Source: Ruminococcaceae bacterium UBA5396 | Lineage (GTDB): Bacteria; Bacillota; Clostridia; Oscillospirales; Acutalibacteraceae | Reading direction: 5' to 3' | DNA: 5,163 bases | NCBI GenBank assembly: GCA_002410715.1 | Contig: DHOG01000115.1 | Span: 1 to 5,163 of the forward strand | Shown here: in pieces, positions 1 through 5,163 of the stretch | Position numbering within the stretch: the stretch's first letter is position 1 | How the letters are laid out: each line of letters opens with the position of its first letter | Notes under the pieces: generated by a model | What the model saw: only the letters and a program-made list of their open reading frames with translations | Told to the model about the DNA's origin: nothing | The model's database searches: none | Translations under genes and position numbers: made by a program

Positions 1-58
1 TCTGCTGAAACTGCAAAGATTGGTACAGCGGGTAACCAATCTTTGCAGTTTCAGCAGA
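1..58. repeat. Perfect 24-bp inverted repeat with 10-nt loop at the window edge
   Basis: Bases 1-24 are the exact reverse complement of bases 35-58, separated by the 10-nt loop 25-34 (acagcgggta). The right arm encodes a plausible IleRS helix (ALLKLQRLV). The left arm, in the ileS frame, encodes TNLCSFSR, which does not fit the family. The pairing reaches the very first base, so the repeat may have been longer. The simplest reading is a fold-back chimera from amplification or assembly at a contig end. A genuine hairpin in the gene is much less likely because a conserved coding region would have to be replaced. Confidence 0.95.
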
Positions 59-2136
59 GCCCACTTGTCTATTTCCCGCAAATCCTCATAGGCGGCTTTA
101 TCCTTTACCGGATCAAAATCCGCGAGGTTGCCCAGTATATAACGCGCGGTATTGCGAATCTTACGGTAGACCTCGGACATTTGCTTCAATATATCCTTGG
201 AAATGCGGATATCCGCCTTATAATCCGCGGATGCAACCCAGAGACGCAGAATGTCGGCCCCGTATTGTTTGATAATATCCTGCGGGGCGATCGTATTGCC
301 CAAGGACTTAGACATTTTCCGGCCTTCGCCGTCCACCACAAAACCATGGGTCAAAACCGCCCGGTAAGGAGCAGTTCCCTTGGTAGCCACGGAAGTCAGC
401 AAAGAGGATTGGAACCAGCCGCGATGCTGGTCACTGCCTTCCAGATACAAATCCGCCGGCCAGGACAGTGCGGGACGCCGGGCCAGCACGGCGGCATGGC
501 TGGAGCCGGAATCAAACCAAACGTCCATAATGTCTTTTTCTTTTCGAAAATGACCTCCGCCGCAGTGGGGGCATTTCGAGCCTTGGGGCAGAATCTCATC
601 CGCACTGTGGGTATACCATGCATCCGAACTCTCTTTGCGGAACAGCTCCGAAACCGCCTTGATAAAGTCGCGGTTAATGATGGGCTTACCGCAGTCCTCG
701 CAGTAGAAAATCGGGATGGGAACCCCCCAAAGCCGCTGACGGGATATACACCAGTCGCTGCGTTCGCGAACCATGGAAACAATTCGCTCTTCACCCCAAG
801 CCGGCAGCCATCTCACGCCGCGGATGGCCTGAATGGCGTCGTCCTTGAAGCTTTCCACCGAGCAAAACCATTGCTCGGTGGCGCGGAACAGAACCGGTTC
901 CTTGCAGCGCCAACAATGGGGATACTGGTGAACAAGCTTTTTCATGGCAAACAGCGAACCGGTTGCCTCCATGTGCTTTGCAATCGCCTTGTTTGCATCA
1001 TTTGTAGTCATTCCCGCGCAAATCGATCCGGCTTCATCTGTCATTATTCCGTGACTGTCAACCGGCACAACGATGGGAAGATCCTTATAGTTTCTGCAGA
1101 CATTGAAGTCGTCAACACCATGACCGGGTGCAGTGTGAACGCAGCCGGTACCGCTTTCAAGGGTTACATGGTTGCCGATAATAATCATGGATTTGCGATC
1201 TAGGAAGGGATGCTGGGTTTTCATATATTCCAGCTCGGAACCCTTGAATGATGCGACAACCTTATACTCGGTTTTTCCCGCCGCCTCCATCGCTTCCTCA
1301 TAAAGCGCTTGGGCCATGATGTAGTATTCACCATCACACTCGATGACGCTGTAGTTAAAGTCGGGACCGAGACAGATTGCGACATTGGCGGGCAGCGTCC
1401 ATGTCGTTGTGGTCCATATCACAAAGCTGGTACGGTTTGGATCGATTCCGGCTTTGGTGAGCAGTCCTTTGTCATCCGTCACCGGAAACTTTACATAAAC
1501 CGAATAGCAGGGGTCTTCGCTGTATTCAATCTCGGCCTCGGCAAGAGCTGTTTCACATTCCGGGCACCAATAAACCGGCTTCAGCCCCTTATAAATGTAT
1601 CCCTTCAACGCCATTTCGCCGAAAACCTCAATCTGACGGGCTTCAAATTCGGGACTTAGGGTAAGATACGGGTTATCCCACTCGCCGAGTATCCCAAGTC
1701 GTTTGAACTGATCTCGCTGGTCATTTACATAACCGAGCGCAAACTCACGGCAGATGGCGCGAAGCTCAGCAGGTGCCATTTGCACTGCGTTTTCTACACC
1801 CGCCTTTGCCCGTGCCTTCAGCTCGATCGGAAGACCGTGCGTATCCCAGCCGGGAACATAGGGCGAGAGGTAGCCCGCCATATTTTGATAGCGGATGATG
1901 ATATCCTTAATAATTTTGTTCATTGCGGTGCCGATATGGATGTCACCGTTGGCGTATGGAGGACCGTCGTGCAGCACCCATAGAGGCTTGCCCTTGTTTT
2001 TTTTCATAAGCCTATCATACAGGCGATTCTTTTCCCATTCTTTCAGCATGATGGGCTCACGCTGAGGCAGTCCGGCCCTCATAGGAAATTCTGTGGCCGG
2101 AAGGTTCATGGTTTTGTTATAATCCTGTTCTTGCAT
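1..2136 (-). CDS. ileS: Isoleucyl-tRNA synthetase (IleRS), 3' end missing
   Basis: Class I aminoacyl-tRNA synthetase that charges tRNA-Ile with isoleucine in the cytoplasm and edits mischarged valine. It is read from ATG at 2136, with AAGGAG 8 nt upstream, and stays open to base 1 (712 codons; bacterial IleRS is usually above 900). Visible motifs are the N-terminal PPYANGDIHIGTAMN with the HIGH-type signature as HIGT (residues 67-70), GWDTHGLPIE, the CP1 editing domain with WTTTTWTLPAN and GTGCVHTAPGHGVDDF (329-344; Asp342 matches the editing aspartate of the family), CEDCG and CPHCG pairs ahead of DVWFDSGSSH, and KMSKS at 607-611. The start of the anticodon-binding domain follows (RNTARYILGNL, DKWALLKLQRLV). 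The last eight codons (TNLCSFSR, residues 705-712) do not resemble IleRS and come from the left arm of an inverted repeat, so authentic sequence probably ends near base 25. The rest of the anticodon-binding domain and the usual C-terminal zinc region are not in the window. Identity is very secure. Confidence 0.97.
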   Translation of the reverse strand, partial: MQEQDYNKTMNLPATEFPMRAGLPQREPIMLKEWEKNRLYDRLMKKNKGKPLWVLHDGPPYANGDIHIGTAMNKIIKDIIIRYQNMAGYLSPYVPGWDTHGLPIELKARAKAGVENAVQMAPAELRAICREFALGYVNDQRDQFKRLGILGEWDNPYLTLSPEFEARQIEVFGEMALKGYIYKGLKPVYWCPECETALAEAEIEYSEDPCYSVYVKFPVTDDKGLLTKAGIDPNRTSFVIWTTTTWTLPANVAICLGPDFNYSVIECDGEYYIMAQALYEEAMEAAGKTEYKVVASFKGSELEYMKTQHPFLDRKSMIIIGNHVTLESGTGCVHTAPGHGVDDFNVCRNYKDLPIVVPVDSHGIMTDEAGSICAGMTTNDANKAIAKHMEATGSLFAMKKLVHQYPHCWRCKEPVLFRATEQWFCSVESFKDDAIQAIRGVRWLPAWGEERIVSMVRERSDWCISRQRLWGVPIPIFYCEDCGKPIINRDFIKAVSELFRKESSDAWYTHSADEILPQGSKCPHCGGGHFRKEKDIMDVWFDSGSSHAAVLARRPALSWPADLYLEGSDQHRGWFQSSLLTSVATKGTAPYRAVLTHGFVVDGEGRKMSKSLGNTIAPQDIIKQYGADILRLWVASADYKADIRISKDILKQMSEVYRKIRNTARYILGNLADFDPVKDKAAYEDLREIDKWALLKLQRLVTRCTNLCSFSR

Positions 2137-2261
2137 CGGAATAGCTCCTTTATTGTTTCACCATCGGTCAAAACCCCTCAACGCTTTATATTGAGTGCGA
2201 AAGATTCAAACTGCTGGTTATAAAATCAAGTTTTTAACGGATACCCGAAACGGTATGGTTT
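2137..2261 (-). other. divIVA-ileS spacer, no leader element recognised
   Basis: This 125-nt spacer is too short for a full T-box leader plus promoter, and it lacks the T-box core AGGGTGG. It holds a weak 5-bp hairpin right after the divIVA stop (2241-2256) and another 5-6-bp one (CTCAA...TTGAG on the minus strand), neither followed by a proper U-run. I see no convincing promoter. Read-through from divIVA into ileS is therefore the default expectation. Confidence 0.5.
2144..2150 (-). promoter_or_regulatory. Shine-Dalgarno site of ileS
   Basis: On the minus strand AAGGAG lies 8 nt before the ATG at 2136. This near-perfect anti-16S match fixes the ileS start. The next in-frame ATG, nine codons later (MNLPATEFPMRAGLPQREP), marks where conserved IleRS sequence begins but has no comparable site. 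Confidence 0.85.
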
Positions 2262-3047
2262 CTACTTGCGGTGGCGAAAAATACTGGTGGGGTGCTCACC
2301 GTTGTCTTTTGAAATATCATAATCGTCTCCGAATTTTAGATCGCCGAATCTTGAAACCGGTTTGATTTCTACCGTATCGGATAAATTATTTTTCTGATTC
2401 TCATTTTCATCTTGGTCATCCTGAAGCTCCGGAAGATCCAGAACAACCTCGGGAACCGCAGCGGGGGCTGTAGCAGCAGCAGGTTCCTCGACAGGCTCAA
2501 AAGCAGCCTCGCTCTCAGACGTTACCAAAGACACTTCTGCTTCTGCTGCCGATTCCTCGGTCTGTTCAGGCTGGGTATCTTCTTTACCGACTTCTTCTTC
2601 CTTGACCTCGGGAAGCACATCAATCAAAGATAGATGCTCGCGATAGATGGAAAGCATACGCGCCTTAAAATTCGTAATCTCACGTTGAATCCGTTCAAGC
2701 TCGCGCTCCTCTTCTCGAATACTTTTCTGTGCGTTTTCCTGTATCTTCTCCGCCTTGATTCTCGCATCGTCAAGAATCAGCCCAGCTTTGTGCCGTGCTT
2801 CACGAACGACAGTATCACCCAGCTTTTGAGCGCTGAGCAGAGCGGTTCTTATATTATCTTCATCGTTGCGGTATTCCACCAGCTTATCTGCCAAAACCTC
2901 AAGCTTCTTCTCAAGCTCATTCCTGGCGGAAGTGAGGGCGCTGATGGTTTCGGCACACCGATCAAGAAATTCATCAACCTCGGAAGCTTTGTATTTGCCC
3001 CTTGAATTTGTGAATTTAATATTTTGAACATCATTGGCGGTAAGCAT
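2262..3047 (-). CDS. divIVA: DivIVA-family cell-division / polarity scaffold
   Basis: Cytoplasmic coiled-coil protein that binds negatively curved membrane at poles and septa and recruits division or polar factors. The 261-residue product begins MLTANDVQNIKF and continues SEVDEFLDR (residues 22-30), the conserved DivIVA N-terminal domain. A long charged coiled coil follows at about 31-140 (heptad-rich, with KAEKIQENAQKSIREEEREL). Next is a low-complexity Glu/Ala/Pro linker at about 147-228, then a short conserved-looking tail SRFGDLKFGDDYDI (232-245) and a basic end FRHRK. B. subtilis DivIVA is about 164 aa, so the linker and tail are extra, as in many clostridial members. The loop that carries an exposed Phe followed by Arg in B. 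subtilis reads NSRGKYK here, without a large hydrophobic residue. The start is the ATG at 3047; a second ATG 4 nt upstream (3051) is out of frame. A purine-rich GAGAGGGG sits about 9 nt before the start. The gene follows ylmH by 92 nt and precedes ileS by 125 nt. The family call is firm. Confidence 0.95.
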   Translation of the reverse strand: MLTANDVQNIKFTNSRGKYKASEVDEFLDRCAETISALTSARNELEKKLEVLADKLVEYRNDEDNIRTALLSAQKLGDTVVREARHKAGLILDDARIKAEKIQENAQKSIREEERELERIQREITNFKARMLSIYREHLSLIDVLPEVKEEEVGKEDTQPEQTEESAAEAEVSLVTSESEAAFEPVEEPAAATAPAAVPEVVLDLPELQDDQDENENQKNNLSDTVEIKPVSRFGDLKFGDDYDISKDNGEHPTSIFRHRK

Positions 3048-3139
3048 ACATAGGAACCCCTCTCTGTTATAATTATCTGCTTCTTAAATTTTAAACAAAA
3101 AATTAATCATTGCATTTCCGGTTCAAAAACATGTTTCAT

Positions 3140-3907
3140 TCAAATGTATTTCAAGAGCGAAATAAAAAGCCTGCCCTTACGGGTTTCAGGGCCGATTTTC
3201 TGAACCCTGAAGCGTCCAACGCTCCGTATAGACAAAATATCATTTTCCTTGATTATAAAAGATACAGAAATACGTGGGATATGATTGACCGAAACCAGAC
3301 CTGCTTCAATCCACCTCCCAGCTTCTTCTCTTGATAATCCGGCGGCGGTTTTCACAACAGCATCAAGACGAGGCGAAGCAACCGTACCGTCAAGCTCCTG
3401 AAAGCTATAAGCAGCCGGCAGCTCTCCCTGATAATTTTGAATCAGGGAAACACCCTCGCCCCCGACCTTGGTGATCTGGGTTTCAAGGAACCCTGCAATA
3501 TCCTTCCCCACAAAAACAACCGCGATGCCGTCACCGCAAAGAATATCACCGACTTTTTCCCTTTTCACACCACAGCCGAGTATGGTGCCGAGGAAATCAC
3601 GATGACAGAGAGGGACGCCGTTCCGATATCCAAAAACAAGCGTCTCTATAGGGAACGCAGATGAGTTTGGCTGAATATACGGCGGAAAAACACCAAGCAT
3701 ACGGCGTTCGGCATCCGCAAACCCTCCGAAAAGCTCTGTGTCTACATCGCCTGCATTTTTGAGCATACCTTTTGCAGCCTCGCATTGCCGCAGGTCTAGG
3801 AAGCCGACAAAACAAGGCGAGGATCGCCGCCCGCAAAGCCGGACCGCATCCCCGACCCACGCTTTCAGCAACGCATCCTCTGCGCCCCGGTTAGAAGTAA
3901 AGGCCAT
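3140..3907 (-). CDS. ylmH: YlmH-type S4-domain RNA-binding protein
   Basis: S4-domain protein that in B. subtilis binds the 50S/nascent-chain complex and can substitute for RqcP in ribosome-associated quality control (published knowledge of the family); it also belongs to the division cluster. The 255-aa product matches the family length (about 257 in B. subtilis). The N-terminal domain has FLD plus the FGGFADAER block (60-68) and the signature HRDFLGTILG...KREKVGDIL (102-123). The S4 domain occupies about 178-240, with PRLD (179-182), LSREEAGRWIEAGLVSVN, and GRFRV (231-235). The frame stays open upstream to 4129, but that stretch is the shadow of sepF. The ATG at 3907 is chosen because homology begins there, the length fits, and GGAG lies 4 nt upstream. 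The start codon lies inside the end of sepF (17-nt overlap, different frame), so translational coupling is likely. No ylmG intervenes. Confidence 0.94.
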   Translation of the reverse strand: MAFTSNRGAEDALLKAWVGDAVRLCGRRSSPCFVGFLDLRQCEAAKGMLKNAGDVDTELFGGFADAERRMLGVFPPYIQPNSSAFPIETLVFGYRNGVPLCHRDFLGTILGCGVKREKVGDILCGDGIAVVFVGKDIAGFLETQITKVGGEGVSLIQNYQGELPAAYSFQELDGTVASPRLDAVVKTAAGLSREEAGRWIEAGLVSVNHIPRISVSFIIKENDILSIRSVGRFRVQKIGPETRKGRLFISLLKYI

Positions 3908-4340
3908 TATTCTCCAGCTCGTCCAGCAAGTCACCCATAATGCCGACGTTATATGGGGTGATGATAAAGGTGCAGTTTGCGACCTTTTTAATCTGCCCGT
4001 CGTTTGCATAGGCAACGCCGCTGAGGAAGTCAAGAATCCGGCGGGCAACATCCTTGTTTGCGCCCTCAAGGTTGAGCACAACCGTTCGTTTTGCGTTAAG
4101 GTGGTCAGCAATGGCGCTGGCATCGTCAAAACGCTCGGGCTTAACCAAAACTACCTGTAGCTGCGTTGTCGCATGTATATTAACGACTTTATTGCTTTTT
4201 TTACTATTTTCTATCGGAATGTTGACAGATGATCTTTCCTCAGATTTTGAAACAAAATCCATTCCGTCATCCATTTCTTCATCAAACTCGTCGTTTTCGG
4301 GATCACTCAGTAAATCCTTGAACTTGTTAAATATACTCAT
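3891..4340 (-). CDS. sepF: SepF, FtsZ-ring membrane anchor and assembly protein
   Basis: Cytoplasmic division protein that binds the FtsZ C-terminus, polymerises into rings or arcs and anchors the Z-ring through an N-terminal amphipathic helix. The 149-aa product (B. subtilis about 152) begins MSIFNKFKDLL, the membrane-binding helix, followed by an acidic linker at 14-36. The DUF552 core spans about 59-136, with QVVLVKPERFDDASAIADHL, RTVVLNLEG, ARRILDFLSGVAYA and FIITPYNV. Gly108 appears to match the conserved Gly109 of the B. subtilis protein. The frame extends 4 codons upstream to a TTG at 4352 (MERK...). The ATG at 4340 is preferred because the family starts MSxxNK and GGAAAG lies just upstream. 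The gene starts 32 nt after the ylmE stop and its last 17 nt overlap ylmH. It is co-transcribed with ylmE by all appearances. A secure call. Confidence 0.96.
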   Translation of the reverse strand: MSIFNKFKDLLSDPENDEFDEEMDDGMDFVSKSEERSSVNIPIENSKKSNKVVNIHATTQLQVVLVKPERFDDASAIADHLNAKRTVVLNLEGANKDVARRILDFLSGVAYANDGQIKKVANCTFIITPYNVGIMGDLLDELENNGLYF

Positions 4341-4372
4341 TTTTCTTTCCAACCCTTTCTTTCATTTTCCTA

Positions 4373-5107
4373 CTATCGTTTCCCAAACAGTGCAGAACCA
4401 ATTCTGATTATGGTTGCACCCTCTAAAATGGCTTCTTTATAATCGCCTGACATTCCCATAGACAAAACATCCATGGGCATCGTGCCAATAGTAACATTAT
4501 CTATTTTTTTGCCCCTAATGTCAATAAACAGTTTGTACATACGAGCAAAAACCGCTCTTTTTTCACGTTCTGTGTCAAAAATGGGGGGGATTGTCATCAG
4601 TCCACGCACCTTTATGCTGCCCAGAGTCCCCATTTCAGCAAGAAGCGCTTCAAGGTTTTCCTCCATCACACCGGATTTAGCTTGCTCTCGCCCGATGTTT
4701 ACTTGAACCAAGACATCGGTTACGATTCCGGCTTTTTTTGATGCTTGGTTAACTGCACTTGCAAGACGGAAACTGTCAATGGATTCAATCATATTGACCT
4801 GCCCGACTATTTTTGACACCTTGTTGGTCTGTAAATGTCCGATTAGGTGAACATCCACACCTGCTAGGGTCAGCTCATCCTTTTTTCCGAGAAGCTCCTG
4901 CACCCTGTTTTCACCGATTGACCTAAGCCCCGCCGCAATCGCTGCATTTATCCTTTGGGGCGGTACTGTTTTGGTCACCCCCAGCAACATAACATCCTCG
5001 GGACGACGTCCGGCCTTGATACATGCTTCTGCCATGCTGTCTTTGATTTCTTTCAGGTTTTCGGCTATTTCATAAGCAGTACAATCAGCGGACGGTTTTT
5101 CCATCAT
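4373..5107 (-). CDS. ylmE: YggS/YlmE/PROSC-family pyridoxal-phosphate homeostasis protein
   Basis: Single-domain fold-type III PLP-binding protein without known catalytic activity, implicated in vitamin B6 homeostasis. The 244-aa product has GVTKT with Lys46 as the predicted PLP Schiff-base lysine, GENRVQE (65-71), HLIGHLQTNK (87-96), VQVNIGREQAKSG, GLMTIPP, the phosphate-binding LSMGMSGDY (215-223), and RIGSALFG (235-242). All expected family blocks are present. An in-frame ATG at 5140 exists but is rejected as start: it falls inside the -10 hexamer of the predicted promoter and has no Shine-Dalgarno, whereas the ATG pair at 5107/5104 follows a purine-rich GGAAGGGAAGGGAA. Which of the paired ATGs is used cannot be decided. 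It is the first gene of the visible operon, 32 nt ahead of sepF. The neighbour ylmD, common upstream, is not in the window. Confidence 0.95.
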   Translation of the reverse strand: MMEKPSADCTAYEIAENLKEIKDSMAEACIKAGRRPEDVMLLGVTKTVPPQRINAAIAAGLRSIGENRVQELLGKKDELTLAGVDVHLIGHLQTNKVSKIVGQVNMIESIDSFRLASAVNQASKKAGIVTDVLVQVNIGREQAKSGVMEENLEALLAEMGTLGSIKVRGLMTIPPIFDTEREKRAVFARMYKLFIDIRGKKIDNVTIGTMPMDVLSMGMSGDYKEAILEGATIIRIGSALFGKR

Positions 5108-5108
5108 A

Positions 5109-5124
5109 GATTCCCTTCCCTTCC
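5109..5124 (-). promoter_or_regulatory. Ribosome binding region that decides the ylmE start
   Basis: On the minus strand GGAAGGGAAGGGAATCT directly precedes the ATG at 5107, giving Shine-Dalgarno-like matches 4 to 10 nt from the start. The upstream ATG at 5140 has nothing comparable. Confidence 0.6.
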
Positions 5125-5135
5125 ACAATAATGTC

Positions 5136-5163
5136 ATCATACAGCTGTAAATATGTTTTGTCA
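5136..5163 (-). promoter_or_regulatory. Sigma-A-like promoter of the ylmE-sepF-ylmH operon
   Basis: On the minus strand TGACA (5159-5163) is followed by a 17-nt spacer and TATGAT (5136-5141). The base before TGACA lies outside the window; if it is T, the -35 box is a perfect TTGACA. TATGAT differs from TATAAT at one position. Transcription would begin near 5129, leaving a leader of about 22 nt that contains the purine-rich ribosome site before the ATG at 5107. The 8-bp palindrome ACAGCTGT (5141-5148) lies in the spacer and may be chance. Placement agrees with the gene start independently chosen from the ribosome site. Confidence 0.65.

Noticed and set aside
43..1203. Long plus-strand open frame (386 codons) opposite ileS
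   Set aside because: It lies wholly antisense to unmistakable IleRS coding sequence, its product has no recognisable domain, and its start is inside the inverted-repeat arm. It is a shadow of ileS codon structure.
2241..2256. Hairpin just after the divIVA stop, a possible terminator
   Set aside because: The stem is only 5 bp with two GC pairs, and on the minus strand it is followed by CCGTTAAAAAC rather than a U-run.
3066..3098. Promoter boxes before divIVA (TTAAAA-17-TATAAC or TTGTTT-15-GATAAT)
   Set aside because: Hexamer or spacer quality is poor, and the implied transcript starts overlap or abut the ribosome site. It is kept as a low-interest finding rather than a feature.
3908..4129. 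74-codon N-terminal extension of ylmH
   Set aside because: It overlaps the conserved SepF core in another frame, and the extension has no YlmH similarity. The ATG at 3907 gives the family length.
3738..4160. Plus-strand open frame opposite ylmH/sepF
   Set aside because: It is antisense to two well-supported genes and the product resembles no family I recognise.
4341..4352. TTG start for sepF four codons upstream of the ATG
   Set aside because: The family begins MSxxNK at the ATG, and the purine-rich ribosome site lies between the TTG and the ATG.
5141..5148. 8-bp palindrome ACAGCTGT as an operator
   Set aside because: It is short, a single copy and without a known regulator match; chance occurrence within the promoter spacer is adequate explanation.

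Overview
The window carries one gene-dense block, all on the minus strand. In transcription order (right to left) it reads ylmE (YggS-type PLP homeostasis protein), sepF, ylmH (S4 RNA-binding protein), divIVA and ileS. The same conserved neighbourhood lies downstream of ftsZ in many Gram-positive bacteria, classically ylmD-ylmE-sepF-ylmG-ylmH-divIVA-ileS. Moderate GC, SepF and DivIVA together, and clostridial-type protein sequences (IleRS with two CxxC pairs in its central region, DivIVA with an FGxLKFGDDY-like C-terminal motif) point to a Firmicute. Class Clostridia is most likely, possibly the Oscillospiraceae/Ruminococcaceae side; the family is an inference from style, not from a marker search.

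Layout. At the right edge (5136-5163) is a good sigma-A-like promoter reading leftwards, TATGAT preceded by a 17-nt spacer and by TGACA, whose first base would lie just outside the window. It is followed by ylmE (4373-5107), a 32-nt gap, sepF (3891-4340), and ylmH (3140-3907), which overlaps the end of sepF by 17 nt. A 92-nt AT-rich gap then precedes divIVA (2262-3047). A 125-nt gap with no T-box or convincing terminator precedes ileS, which starts at 2136 and runs off the left edge. ileS is not intact: the last 8 visible codons come from one arm of a perfect 24-bp inverted repeat that ends exactly at base 1. This looks like a fold-back chimera at a contig end rather than biology.

How the genes work together. 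SepF tethers and bundles FtsZ at the membrane, DivIVA marks negatively curved membrane at poles and septa, YlmE handles pyridoxal phosphate, YlmH binds ribosomes or RNA and has been linked to ribosome-associated quality control, and IleRS charges tRNA-Ile. The cluster couples division, polar growth and translation. ylmG (YggT family), usually between sepF and ylmH, is absent here. I see no mobile element, CRISPR, tRNA, rRNA or novel multi-gene system. The points worth a second look are the terminal inverted repeat, the altered membrane-binding loop of DivIVA, the missing ylmG with overlapping sepF/ylmH, and the lack of an ileS leader regulator.
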